Of a stretch of 64,000 nt of DNA, positions 29,201 to 37,086 are shown piece after piece. Position 1 is the stretch's first letter, and each line of letters opens with the position of its first letter. Origin of the DNA: JAVBMV01 sp031552145. Lineage in GTDB: Bacteria > Myxococcota > Myxococcia > Myxococcales > UBA5297. The position numbers and the translations under genes were made by a program. The notes under the pieces were generated by a model that was not told where the DNA came from, ran no database searches, and worked only from the letters and a program-made list of their open reading frames with translations. The stretch lies in assembly GCA_031552145.1 (NCBI GenBank), contig JAVBMV010000005.1, positions 248,001 through 312,000 on the forward strand, in the 5' to 3' direction.

Positions 29201-31760
29201 GGCCCACGACGGGCATGGCGTTCGGATAATTTCCAGTCCAGACGTTGCCTATGCCGAACCGCGAGGCGTTGTTAACGCCCCAGCAATAGAGGCCATGCGT
29301 CCTTTCGAGCACCGCACAGTAACCATGTGGGGAAGCTGAAGAGGAAAAGAGGCTCTCTATGCGCTCGCAGCCATCGCTGCCCATCAGGTAGCCATCTCGG
29401 CATTCCGCCGACTGGCACTCGCCTGCGACGCATGCAGCGGTTCCTTTGAACAGAGTACAGTCCTTGAACGCCTTGCCGCACGAATCGACCGAATCTGGCT
29501 CGCAGGCGAGGCGGTTCCACGCGGAGTGGTGACCCGGAGAGCAGGCGGTCAGCGCACATTTTTCATTGACGCACTCCCATTCCGCGGCGTTCGCCACCTG
29601 TGCTTCTTGCGAACAGTCGATGGCTGTCGGGCCGCATGCGCGACCGCTGTAGGGTTCACACCAGCCATTCACGAGTCCATAGTCGAGGTTGCAGCGCGTT
29701 GCCCGACACTCCCCCGAGACGCAGGCGACCTCTTTCGCTCCTTCTTTATTGTAGTCGAAACAGTTGACGAAACCGCCACACTCTGTGACGGTGTCTTCCC
29801 TGCATGTTCCATATACCAGGTGGTAGCCCGGCTCGCACTCGACGACCTCGCACGCGCTCGCGACGCAGGCCATGATTGCCGCGTGCTCCATTTTGTAAGG
29901 CGAAGCGGTGCAGTCCCTGTTGGCCGCTCCGCATGCCGTAGTGCCGTCCGCCGCGCATTTGTATCCGTCGAGGTGATAGTTCAAGAAGCACCCCATGGCG
30001 CGACATTCGCCCTCCACGCATGAGGCGGTCATCGTTCCAGGCATACGGGAACAGTTCGTTCTGAGAGCGCCACATTCGATGAGGGTGTCTGCCTTGCATA
30101 TGTTTCCACTTACGTGATAGTTTGGCATGCATGCGCTGGGCGTGCATATTCCGTTTTGACAACCCATGGTCAGGGCATTAGGGGTACGCTGTGAGGGCGC
30201 GGTGCAATCGACGATTGCTGCTCCGCAGGCGTCGCCGCGATCCGCTTCGCATGCGTTGCTCTTCAGGTGGAAGTTGTTCAAACAGCTTGAGATGACGCAC
30301 GCTCCCTCGACGCATGCGACCCCGCCAGGGGCCACGTTGGCAAGAAACGTGCAGTTGTGGCGTGCCTCTCCGCAGATGCCGAGGCTGTTGGCCCGGCATG
30401 CATTTCCTTGCTTGTGAAAGTCAACGCCGCAGCTCGTTACGACGCAGGCCGCGTCGACGCAGGCGACGCCCCCCTCTGCGATACCCGACAAGGTTCTGCA
30501 GTCGTTCTGTGCGCTCCCGCAAGCGGCGGCGCTGTCGGCAAGGCATGCCCCGCCCGCAAGGTGATAACTGGAGCGACAGCGTTCGATGATGCACGCTCCA
30601 TCGACACATGCGACTCCATCAGATGCCACGTCGGGCAACGTGCGACAATCGGTCGCCCCTTCTCCGCACGCATCGCTGCGGTCCGCTTCGCATGCGTTGC
30701 TCTTCAGGTGGAAGTTGTTCAAACAGCGAGAGACGACGCACGCTCCCTCGACGCATGCGACCCCGCCAGGAGCCACGTTGGCAAGCAACGTGCAGTTGTG
30801 GCGTGCCTCTCCGCAGATGCCGAGGCTGTTGGCCTGGCATGCATTTCCTTGCTTGTGGAAGTCAACCGCGCAGCTCGTTACGACGCAGGCCTCGTCGACG
30901 CAAGCGACGCCCCCCTCTGCGATGCCCGGCAGGGTTCTGCAGTCGTTCTGTGCGCTCCCGCAAGCGGCGGCGCTGTCGGCAAGGCATGCCCCGCCCGCAA
31001 GGTGATAACTGGAGCGACAGCGTTCGATGACGCAAACCCCATCGACACACGCAACTCCATCCGGCGCCACGTCTGGCAGCGCTCTACAGTCAGTCGGCTC
31101 AGCTCCGCATTCTGCTGCACTATCGGCTGCGCAGACCTCGCCGGCGGGGTGGTAGCCCGAGCGACAGCGTTCGATCACGCATTTCCCGTCGATGCAGGCG
31201 ACTCCTCCCGTCGCCACGTTGGAGATCGCGCCGCAGTCTTTCGCTTCCTCGCCACACGCATCGAGTCGGTCGGCGTGACAGAGGTTGCTCTCGACATGGA
31301 AGCCGGGTGCGCATTTCCTGACGAGGCACGCCCCCTCGACGCATTCGACCTCGTCGGCGAGGACATGAGGGAGCGCTGTGCAGTCCACCGCAGCCTCGCC
31401 ACAAGCATCGGGAGCGTCTGCCTCGCATTCGCCCGATAGGGCGTGATAGCCCTCCAGGCATGAGAGGACGACGCAGGTGCCGCCATCGCAAAGGACAGTG
31501 TCGGCATGAGGGAGCTCAGTGCAGTTGGTGCATTGCGCCCCGCAGCAGGTGTCGCTCGCACTGGGTATGCAATGTAGATCCACAAGGTCGTAACCTTGTA
31601 GACATTCATATTCACATAAACCTTCGATGCAGCGCACCACTCCGTGCTCTGGCGCCAGACATTTCTCGCAGGGATCTTCGGAAACAACCTCTTGCCCGCA
31701 GCCTACGCCCGCTCCTACCAACAAGAGTGGTACCGCCCACTTCACGAGCCCTGGCGCCAT
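26271..31760 (-). CDS. Giant lipoprotein with cysteine-rich repeats and two RCC1-like blocks
   Basis: The 1829-residue product has a lipoprotein signal (lipobox GVGC, Cys21). Residues ~30-800 are tandem units of about 49 residues with the frame CG-x4-DC-x8-GGVAC-x2-G-x-C-x4-C-x2-YH-x8-C. Residues ~800-1165 hold RCC1-like units built on W/C-rich strands such as VWCWGHN and LAAGDDFACVL. A second cysteine block follows to ~1385, a second RCC1-like block to ~1750, and a final cysteine-rich tail. RCC1 blades form beta-propellers and are common in myxobacterial surface proteins. Many cysteines suggest disulphides outside the cytoplasm. Base composition is clearly lower in G+C than in the neighbouring genes. 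It starts 53 bases after gspN, so it may be a client of that secretion system, but this is inference. Confidence 0.85.
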   Translation of the reverse strand: MAPGLVKWAVPLLLVGAGVGCGQEVVSEDPCEKCLAPEHGVVRCIEGLCEYECLQGYDLVDLHCIPSASDTCCGAQCTNCTELPHADTVLCDGGTCVVLSCLEGYHALSGECEADAPDACGEAAVDCTALPHVLADEVECVEGACLVRKCAPGFHVESNLCHADRLDACGEEAKDCGAISNVATGGVACIDGKCVIERCRSGYHPAGEVCAADSAAECGAEPTDCRALPDVAPDGVACVDGVCVIERCRSSYHLAGGACLADSAAACGSAQNDCRTLPGIAEGGVACVDEACVVTSCAVDFHKQGNACQANSLGICGEARHNCTLLANVAPGGVACVEGACVVSRCLNNFHLKSNACEADRSDACGEGATDCRTLPDVASDGVACVDGACIIERCRSSYHLAGGACLADSAAACGSAQNDCRTLSGIAEGGVACVDAACVVTSCGVDFHKQGNACRANSLGICGEARHNCTFLANVAPGGVACVEGACVISSCLNNFHLKSNACEADRGDACGAAIVDCTAPSQRTPNALTMGCQNGICTPSACMPNYHVSGNICKADTLIECGALRTNCSRMPGTMTASCVEGECRAMGCFLNYHLDGYKCAADGTTACGAANRDCTASPYKMEHAAIMACVASACEVVECEPGYHLVYGTCREDTVTECGGFVNCFDYNKEGAKEVACVSGECRATRCNLDYGLVNGWCEPYSGRACGPTAIDCSQEAQVANAAEWECVNEKCALTACSPGHHSAWNRLACEPDSVDSCGKAFKDCTLFKGTAACVAGECQSAECRDGYLMGSDGCERIESLFSSSASPHGYCAVLERTHGLYCWGVNNASRFGIGNVWTGNYPNAMPVVGLQAGVKKVALGAEHACFLKEDGAVLCAGKGTRGRLGNSSLTVGQTEPEAVTDSIYSSHDWSAVDIAVGKEFSCALTAQERVKCWGGKEWLGPSATADSPNPVDVNIGPSGANVKQLAAGDDFACVLLTDGSVWCWGHNDYLQLGSDERLDAGTRSVRPIRAKLPQGTVARLFATNKTACAEMLDSAIVCWGANWQYTAGIDPLVRNALPTPMTYVESVSALSLGSGHTCVIQEGTLGCWGSGAGGALGVSRAVASPLVAPMPAMGAGVKAVAAGYQGTCAVASDGSAHCWGYRALAGMTNTMAPQALVGNGPPPDVEDYSGTPPYCKSGFVAVGTQCLWAACPDCASAHAGAISSCDYGSNEPSCEVLSCIPGYHRDADGCIQDTNQSCGDFSRNCEYLVGVGHVQVAACVWGICQAERCDTGYHIAENGTVCEVDTTARCGSLLNSCSDSNALSMSCSDGACRVDSCKSGFHKDSLGAACEPDSITACGSPSTSCVLMEGMANMESGTCMSGRCQGTPMTCAPGFMMGLQGCEETARIASANNGASANTYCSILKDTHALKCWGNNSYGKAGSSGAARSPRLVWDYGVQKVALGPNNSCLISDEGLVRCWGSNSDGQLGDGGASPYSSRTPIPLPGQDWRASDLAVGFSEICALTSVGGVICWGGGGIPKQPTALFPPGAGAVTLAGGAFHKCAGFSSGEIHCWGDNRNGAIGVWHSDGTLDASEFDIPRRVELLPNFEEPVSLVASVDRSCVLSRDGSAFCWGLNQSGEFGADSAGQAIAPRALTPAPSMSSLQLTPGYACAIMSETGTIQCRGYSYNGIFGSDITNSMRWHPVYGLHASGITFALGDNGVCALHPDGSVRCLGRNADGALGIGSTDNSFMANSPVAVLDEQSTLASADYGGPVTACHAGFRARTGGLSCLPENSITCCGDSCENCLDLRNAATSECHVDAGMGSCRATSCVPGHLLADHRCEP
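26510..27600 (-). repeat. RCC1-like repeat block 2 of the giant lipoprotein
   Basis: About seven units similar to those of block 1 recur, for example HALKCWGNNSYG, LVRCWGSNSDGQLG and IHCWGDNRNGAIG. The block is separated from block 1 by about 220 residues of cysteine-rich repeats. Confidence 0.75.
28265..29355 (-). repeat. RCC1-like repeat block 1 of the giant lipoprotein
   Basis: About six to seven units of 45-60 residues recur with the pattern CA-(L/V)-x5-G-x-(V/L)-x-CWG, for example SVWCWGHND and AHCWGY, consistent with the blades of a beta-propeller. Confidence 0.75.
29360..31670 (-). repeat. Cysteine-rich ~49-residue tandem repeats within the giant lipoprotein
   Basis: About 15 units, each with six conserved cysteines, repeat every 45-50 codons. 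Units share DC-x-(A/T)LP-x-VA-x-GGVACV and CEAD or CLADS borders. Units near 30.2-31.1 kb are almost identical to each other, while outer units are more diverged. Confidence 0.85.
30241..31122 (-). repeat. Recent tandem duplication with a 441-bp period
   Basis: Bases 30241-30681 and 30682-31122 align without gaps at an offset of 441 bases (147 codons, three cysteine units). The first ~350 bases of each copy are almost identical, with scattered single changes, and the rest diverges. This indicates a recent duplication or gene conversion inside the gene. Confidence 0.85.
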
Positions 31761-31801
31761 GGATGCCTCCGATCAATTGAGGCAAACATCTACCAGAGTC
31801 T

Positions 31802-31830
31802 ATTATTGGGATCTACCGCAGCGGCTTGAA
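31802..31830 (-). promoter_or_regulatory. Possible promoter of the giant lipoprotein gene
   Basis: On the minus strand TTCAAG (31830-31825) and AATAAT (31807-31802) are separated by 17 bases, overlapping the gspN stop and lying about 42 bases before the ATG. The -35 match is poor, so read-through from the gsp operon is also possible. Confidence 0.3.
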
Positions 31831-32688
31831 CTGTGGATTCCCCAGCGCCCGCTCGAGGCTTGCGCCGAAGTAGCCATCTTTGTCCTTCGTCATGGCCATC
31901 GTGAGGCCGTTGCGGACCAGGCTGTTCTTTTGGAGATAGGCATCGGCGGGCTTCATCTTCAGCTTCACGCGCAGCGCCGAGAGCGGAAGGTGCGAGGCGA
32001 GGATGATCTCTCCCTCGGCGATGGCGTCGAGATCCGCGCCGGCGAGGCGGCAGGAGACGATGGATGCCTTGCCTCCTTCGATCTTGAATTCGGAGTCGAG
32101 CCGCCCAAGATCGGTCTCGGGCAGTTCGAAGCCGTAGGCCTTTACTCCCGAGAGGTTCATCCGCTCGCCGCTCAGCGAGAGGCGCCCCACGGACTTCACC
32201 AGGTCGCGCTTCTCGGTCTTCAGATCGAGCGCCAGGTTGACGCTGCCGCCCAGGTGAAAGCCGGCGAGATCGGCGAGGTTGGTCTTGCCCAGGTCGACGC
32301 CTTTCCCGCGCACCTCCACCTTCAAGTCGCCGAAGAGGCTCATCGCGCCGCCGAGCGAGCCCCCTCCCAGCGACGCGTCGAAGGCGACGCCCAGGGGAAA
32401 GAGAGAGGGGCGCAGCTTCACCTTGTCGATGAGCAGCGTCTTCGGCGCCTCGAGGATGCTTTCTTTCTTCTTGGGTCCGATGGAGACGCCCTTCGCGGTG
32501 ACCCCAAAGAGCCCGGGCCCAATAGAACGGAAGGAGAGCTCCCAGCCCGCCGCCGCCGCGGCCTGGTGCGCCCGCTCCCCTATGAGGTCATAGGGGAAGG
32601 TGAGGAAGAGCATCAGCCAGAAGGCGAAGAGGAAGAAGGCCGGATAGCCGAAGAGCTTCTTCAGGCGCTGCTTGGTGTGGAGGTTCAT
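31813..32688 (-). CDS. gspN: Type II secretion system protein GspN
   Basis: The 291-residue product is the last gene of the secretion operon. It has one N-terminal membrane segment (LFGYPAFFLFAFWLMLFL) followed by a beta-rich periplasmic domain. GspN is an accessory component found in a subset of type II systems, notably in Deltaproteobacteria, and this protein has the form typical of that group rather than of Klebsiella PulN. It lies 20 bases after gspM. The role in secretion is poorly known. Confidence 0.82.
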   Translation of the reverse strand: MNLHTKQRLKKLFGYPAFFLFAFWLMLFLTFPYDLIGERAHQAAAAAGWELSFRSIGPGLFGVTAKGVSIGPKKKESILEAPKTLLIDKVKLRPSLFPLGVAFDASLGGGSLGGAMSLFGDLKVEVRGKGVDLGKTNLADLAGFHLGGSVNLALDLKTEKRDLVKSVGRLSLSGERMNLSGVKAYGFELPETDLGRLDSEFKIEGGKASIVSCRLAGADLDAIAEGEIILASHLPLSALRVKLKMKPADAYLQKNSLVRNGLTMAMTKDKDGYFGASLERALGNPQFKPLR

Positions 32689-32707
32689 CGCGCGGTCTCG
32701 GTAGGTA

Positions 32708-33268
32708 TCAGGGCGTGGCCTGGTAGGCGGTCGCGGTCATGGAGGCGTCGATGGCCTGGTCGCCGACGCGCGGCCGGATGCTGAGCCGCGTGACCTTGAC
32801 GATCCCTTGGCTGCGCTCCACTTCGGTGAGGAAGCTGACCAGCTTGTCGAGCGCGATCTTCGAGAAGTTCACCTCGACGGAGGATTCGGAGAGCTCTCCA
32901 TCGCTGACGGGGCGCGAGCCCTTGTCGGTCATCTGCCCGATGTCGAGCCCCAGCTTCTTGGCCTGCTCCTCCAGGAGACTGAAGAGGCGCACCGGTGGGC
33001 CTTTCAGGCGCGACTCGAACCGGTTGCGCTCCGCCTCGGCGGCGCGGAAGCCGGCGGTCGAGGCGCGCACCTCCTCGATCTGCGAGAGCTTCATCGCGAT
33101 GCGCCGCTCGCGTTTGCCGATCCCCGAGGAGATGGCGACGCTGGTGACGATGATGATGAGCAGGAGTGCGCCGCCGCCGACGGCCAGCGCTACCTTTCGG
33201 TCCTGGGGCGAGAGGCGCGAGAGCGCGGCGTTCACTTCGTTGGAGAGCCTGGTAAATGGATTGTTCAT
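32708..33268 (-). CDS. gspM: Type II secretion system protein GspM
   Basis: GspM is a bitopic inner-membrane protein that binds GspL in the assembly platform. The 186-residue product has a basic start, one membrane segment (VGGGALLLIIIVTSVAIS, about residues 30-47), a helical linker and a small ferredoxin-like periplasmic domain with IALDKLVSFLTEVE. The ATG at 33268 overlaps the gspL stop in an ATGA and has GGAGGAG upstream; the longer open frame is a shadow of gspL. Confidence 0.88.
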   Translation of the reverse strand: MNNPFTRLSNEVNAALSRLSPQDRKVALAVGGGALLLIIIVTSVAISSGIGKRERRIAMKLSQIEEVRASTAGFRAAEAERNRFESRLKGPPVRLFSLLEEQAKKLGLDIGQMTDKGSRPVSDGELSESSVEVNFSKIALDKLVSFLTEVERSQGIVKVTRLSIRPRVGDQAIDASMTATAYQATP

Positions 33269-35070
33269 GGCTCCTCCGCGCTGAGCGTTCCGTCGCACTG
33301 AATGCGCAGGTCTAGATCGAACTCCACCTTGGAACCGTCGGGCGACTTGGCCACCTTGCCGCGCCGGATCTCTTGAAAACACTTGAAGCTCTTGAGCTCT
33401 GCCACCAGCTTGTCGACTCCTTCGAAGGTGTCGGTCTTGCCGTGGACGCGCCCGCGGTCGAGCGTGATCTCCGTCGTCTCGAGCACGGCGGCGGCCTTCG
33501 CCGCCCGTTCGGTGAGTTCGGCGAAGAGATCGAGCGCCGAATAGGAGGGGAGCAGCGCGACGGGTGAGCCATGACCCTTCAGGCGCGAGAGGGCGACCAA
33601 ATAGTCTTTCTGGCAGTCTCCCAACACGCGCTTCGTGGTCTCGCAGAGCCAGTCGTCGAGCCCGCGCTCCCGTGTGGCGAGCATCCGGAAGTGCGCCACC
33701 GAAGAGGCGATGGCCAGGAGCGCCAGCAGCGCCGCGAAGCCCACGAGGCGCGAGAGCTTGCCCTTCAAATAATCGAGATCGCCGCGGAAGGCGTGCGGAC
33801 CCTTGCGCAGGTTGAAGCGCGCGCTCTTGGAGGTGGAATGCCCCCTGAGCGCTAGCGCGAAGGACTGGGCCGCCAATGCCACTGTGGGCTCGGGCAGCGC
33901 GGCGTCGCTTGCGGGATCGCGCGGGATCGGGTTGAGCAGCTCCACCGGCAAGCCCAGCTCATGCGAAAGAAATTGCGCGAGGCCGCGCAGGCGCGAGGTG
34001 CCACCGGTGAGCCAGAGCTTGCCGACGGGTAGCTTGAAGCGCGCCTTGTGCGCCAAGACAGAGGCGCGCAGCTCGCGCACAATGGGAGCGAGCCCTCGCC
34101 GCAGTGCCTCGGCGGCGCGCTCGCTCTCGGGAGAGGCGCCCTCCTCGTCGGAGAGTGATCCCTCGTTCTCTTTCCAGGCCTGCGCATCCTCGAGGGTTAC
34201 CTCGAATTCGCGGGCGATGGCCCGGGTCAGGGCCAAGCCACCTCCGGCGAAGGTTCTCGCGAAGAGCAGCTCGCCCTCCGGACTCGCGATGGCGACGGAG
34301 CAGCGCTCGTGCCCCAGGTCGGCGATAGCGTCGGCGAGAGGCTCCCTCTCTTCCGCTTCGATCTCGCGCTCCGGCGCGGCGGGCGGCGGGGCGACGGCGT
34401 CCTGGGCCTCGGGACCCACAGAGATGTCGATCCCCGGCAGCGTCTCCAATGCCGAGGCGGGCTCAGTAAGACTTGGCGCGCCCTCCGCGGCCGCATCGAC
34501 CGGCACAGGTGGCGGTGCGGGTGGCGGCGCGGCGCGCTCCTTCTTGGCGCGCTTCTTCTTGGAGGAGGGGGCGGGCGCGGGTTTCGCGCGCTGAGAGACA
34601 AAGCAGTTCTGCCAGGCGATAGCGGAGGAGGTGACGATGCGCGGATCGACGCCATTCTCGCGGAGCAGCGACAGCAGCGAGCCGAGCTCGTCGCTGCGCA
34701 TCGTACCGACCAGCACCTTGCTCTGTCCGATCTTTGCCTCCAGCACCTGATAGTCGTAGACCAGCTCATCGAGCTCGTAGGGTACAAGTCCCTCGAGCTG
34801 GAAGCCGATGGTCGACTCGATCCGGCGCGCGTCGGAGAAGGGAAGCTCGATGATCTGCGTCGCCAAGGAGAGCCCGGGCGCCGCGACGATCACCTGATCG
34901 GCCGCGAGCTGATTGGTGCTCCTCAGGGCCGCGAGCGCGCCCGCCAGCCCCCCCTCCTCGGTCCTGCGCATCTCTGTGAAGGAGCGCACCGAGAAGCCCC
35001 TGAAGCTCGATTCGAGCAGCAGCGCCTTCACCGAGTGGGAGCCAAGGTCTAGTCCAAGAATGCGTGCCAT
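33265..35070 (-). CDS. gspL: Type II secretion system protein GspL
   Basis: GspL links the cytoplasmic ATPase GspE to the membrane platform. The 601-residue product begins with an actin-like PilM/GspL fold (ILGLDLGSHSVKALLLE), interrupted near residues 170-240 by a lysine-, alanine- and proline-rich insert (KKKRAKKERAAPPPAPPP) that is not part of the usual domain. A membrane segment near 440-460 (LVGFAALLALLAIASSVAH) is followed by a periplasmic ferredoxin-like domain. The protein is longer than most GspL proteins (about 400 residues) because of that insert. It overlaps gspM by four bases. Confidence 0.88.
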   Translation of the reverse strand: MARILGLDLGSHSVKALLLESSFRGFSVRSFTEMRRTEEGGLAGALAALRSTNQLAADQVIVAAPGLSLATQIIELPFSDARRIESTIGFQLEGLVPYELDELVYDYQVLEAKIGQSKVLVGTMRSDELGSLLSLLRENGVDPRIVTSSAIAWQNCFVSQRAKPAPAPSSKKKRAKKERAAPPPAPPPVPVDAAAEGAPSLTEPASALETLPGIDISVGPEAQDAVAPPPAAPEREIEAEEREPLADAIADLGHERCSVAIASPEGELLFARTFAGGGLALTRAIAREFEVTLEDAQAWKENEGSLSDEEGASPESERAAEALRRGLAPIVRELRASVLAHKARFKLPVGKLWLTGGTSRLRGLAQFLSHELGLPVELLNPIPRDPASDAALPEPTVALAAQSFALALRGHSTSKSARFNLRKGPHAFRGDLDYLKGKLSRLVGFAALLALLAIASSVAHFRMLATRERGLDDWLCETTKRVLGDCQKDYLVALSRLKGHGSPVALLPSYSALDLFAELTERAAKAAAVLETTEITLDRGRVHGKTDTFEGVDKLVAELKSFKCFQEIRRGKVAKSPDGSKVEFDLDLRIQCDGTLSAEEP

Positions 35071-35097
35071 GCGTCTTTCCGTTGAGCGAGAGCCGCG

Positions 35098-36393
35098 CTA
35101 CTCCTCGCGGTAGTACATCAATTTGCCGAGCACTGAGTCGGCTCGAATTACCGCCGTCACCTTCTTCTCGACGTCGCCTACCTGGCCCGTGGCCTGGATG
35201 GTGAAGGTCTCCGCCTTGTCGGTGAGGATATCGTTGTTGTTGCGGGCCTTTACCTCGGGCCTGATCAGGATGCCCTGGTCCTCGATGATCTTGATGAACT
35301 GCGAGGTGGGGATCCCGCCGAAGAAGGAGTAGAGGCTCTTGAGCGCCGAGAGGTTCTGAAAGATGAGGCCGATCTGTACCGAGGGCGGGTTGATGGAGAG
35401 CTTCGGATCGCTGGGGTTCGCCGCGGCGCTCACGATGCCCAGATAGATCTGCAGCGGGTCATCGCTATTGGGATTGAGCCCCCAGTTCTTGTCCGAGTAG
35501 ACGGTGAGGCGATCGCGGAAGGCGGCCATGAAGAGGTCGGAGCAGCCATCGACGAGGTAGAGCTCGTCGAGCGAGTCGAAGGGAGCGTTCTTGGTGCGGT
35601 AGCGGATGGGATAGGCGGAGCTGTAGTTGCGGTTCTCGTCGCCGCTCCCCTCGAGCCACGGCATCGAAGCCGAGGTGGCGTTGAGGTTGGCCTGATTGTC
35701 GCCGGGGTCGATCCAGTCGTGGAGCGCGATTACCAGATCCTGCGGCGTCATCTTGATGCGATGCGCGTCCTCCTCCTCGAAGACAAACTCGACCCTGGGA
35801 TCGCCGAACATCGCCAGCGCCTGGGTGATGGCGGCCAACCCCGACATGCCGCCCGCCTGCAGCCGGTTGACGTTGAACTTGGTCTCCTCTTCTTGGATGG
35901 TAGCCGAGAAGGAGCCCGTGAAGTCGCCGAAGCTGTGCAGGGGCTCCGAGCCAAGGGGCGAGTTGTTGGCCACCACCGCTCCCGAGAGAATGCCGAAGAG
36001 CGCCTCGTTTACGGGCACGATCTTCCAGAGCTGGATCGAGGGGGTGAAGCTGATGCCAGCGAGACCCGAATCCTGCATCATGCTCCCGAGCCCGCTGCCG
36101 AGGATGCTCTGCAGCGCGCTCGACTGCCCCGCCACCTGCTTCTGGAAGCGCAACAGGAGGCGCGAGAGATTGACCGCCGAGCGCCCCAGATACTCGGCCC
36201 GCAATTCATCCCGCGCGTTGACCGCGAGCTGCAAGTCGATGCTCGACTGGTAGCGGAACTCCACCGCGACCGAGATGAGGATCGCCAGCGAGCTGATGAC
36301 CACCAGCATGGCGATCCCGCGGGCGGGCCCCAGCCGCTTCCGCGCCGCGCGCAGGCGCGCGACCAGCCGCGGGGTGCAGAGAGAGCGGCTCAT
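35098..36393 (-). CDS. gspK: Type II secretion minor pseudopilin GspK
   Basis: GspK caps the tip of the pseudopilus with GspI and GspJ. The 431-residue product has a long basic leader, the processed region RGIAMLVVISSLAILISVAVEF with a hydrophobic helix, and a large periplasmic domain containing a helical insertion. GspK characteristically lacks the glutamate at position five of the mature pilin, and that is the case here. Its start overlaps the gspJ stop by four bases and both belong to one operon. Confidence 0.88.
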   Translation of the reverse strand: MSRSLCTPRLVARLRAARKRLGPARGIAMLVVISSLAILISVAVEFRYQSSIDLQLAVNARDELRAEYLGRSAVNLSRLLLRFQKQVAGQSSALQSILGSGLGSMMQDSGLAGISFTPSIQLWKIVPVNEALFGILSGAVVANNSPLGSEPLHSFGDFTGSFSATIQEEETKFNVNRLQAGGMSGLAAITQALAMFGDPRVEFVFEEEDAHRIKMTPQDLVIALHDWIDPGDNQANLNATSASMPWLEGSGDENRNYSSAYPIRYRTKNAPFDSLDELYLVDGCSDLFMAAFRDRLTVYSDKNWGLNPNSDDPLQIYLGIVSAAANPSDPKLSINPPSVQIGLIFQNLSALKSLYSFFGGIPTSQFIKIIEDQGILIRPEVKARNNNDILTDKAETFTIQATGQVGDVEKKVTAVIRADSVLGKLMYYREE

Positions 36394-37085
36394 CTGCTCC
36401 CCCCCAATGTCGCCTGATCGAGCGAGACCACGAGATTGATGCGGGCCTGCGTGAAGTAGCTGCGCTCCTTGCCCTTCTCATCTTTTGCCGTGAGCTCGAT
36501 GCCGACTCGATCGGGCAGCTTGTTGGCCAGCTCGGTGCGGCGCGTGTCCCACTCGTCTACCCATTCGTTGCGCACATTGTCCCAATAGCGCAGCGTGAGC
36601 TTGCGGACGTCGCTGATGAGTACCTCCCACTGCTCGCATCGGTCGATGTACTCGTCGAGCACGGGCTTTTCGCAGCGCAGGAGCGAGCTTTGCCCCTGCA
36701 CCTCGGGGTCGCGATCGACCTTGTAGTAGACGGCCGACTGATCCGACTCCTTCGCATCGCGCGCGAGGCGCTGATGGCCAAACATGGTGAAGCTGAGCGT
36801 ATCGCGCTCGCCATTGAAGAAGGTGGGGCGGTCGTTGTTGTCCCTGAAGCGCGCCGTGTCGTAGTTGTTGGAGATGAAGGCCATCGAGAGCTCGCGCGTC
36901 AGTCGCCCCATGCCGACGCGCAGCTCGCGGTAGATCCCTGCCTCGCTCTCCAATACTTCCTGTGTTTTGAAGGTAGTGGAGAAGCTGCTCCAGACCAGCC
37001 CGCCGATCATGGCGGTGATCCCGAGGGCGATCATCACCTCGGCGAGCGTAAATCCTTGCATCGTGGAATGGCGTGCGTGGCCCAT
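36390..37085 (-). CDS. gspJ: Type II secretion minor pseudopilin GspJ
   Basis: The 231-residue product has a short leader and the type IV prepilin motif GFTLAEVMIALGITAMIGG, with cleavage after the glycine and glutamate at mature position five. The remaining part is a beta-rich globular domain of the minor pseudopilin GspJ, part of the tip complex. The ATG at 37085 was chosen; a second ATG eight codons later would give a six-residue leader and is also possible. The gene starts one base after the gspI stop. Confidence 0.88.
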   Translation of the reverse strand: MGHARHSTMQGFTLAEVMIALGITAMIGGLVWSSFSTTFKTQEVLESEAGIYRELRVGMGRLTRELSMAFISNNYDTARFRDNNDRPTFFNGERDTLSFTMFGHQRLARDAKESDQSAVYYKVDRDPEVQGQSSLLRCEKPVLDEYIDRCEQWEVLISDVRKLTLRYWDNVRNEWVDEWDTRRTELANKLPDRVGIELTAKDEKGKERSYFTQARINLVVSLDQATLGGSR

Positions 37086-37086
37086 C

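Noticed and set aside
30357..31439. A 360-codon plus-strand frame over the cysteine repeats that itself looks repetitive
   Set aside because: Its repeats only reflect the duplicated minus-strand gene; it has no start signal or domain of its own.
29360..31670. Possible CRISPR array from regularly spaced similar sequences
   Set aside because: The period is about 147 bases, follows codons of an open frame, and there are no short identical repeats with unique spacers.
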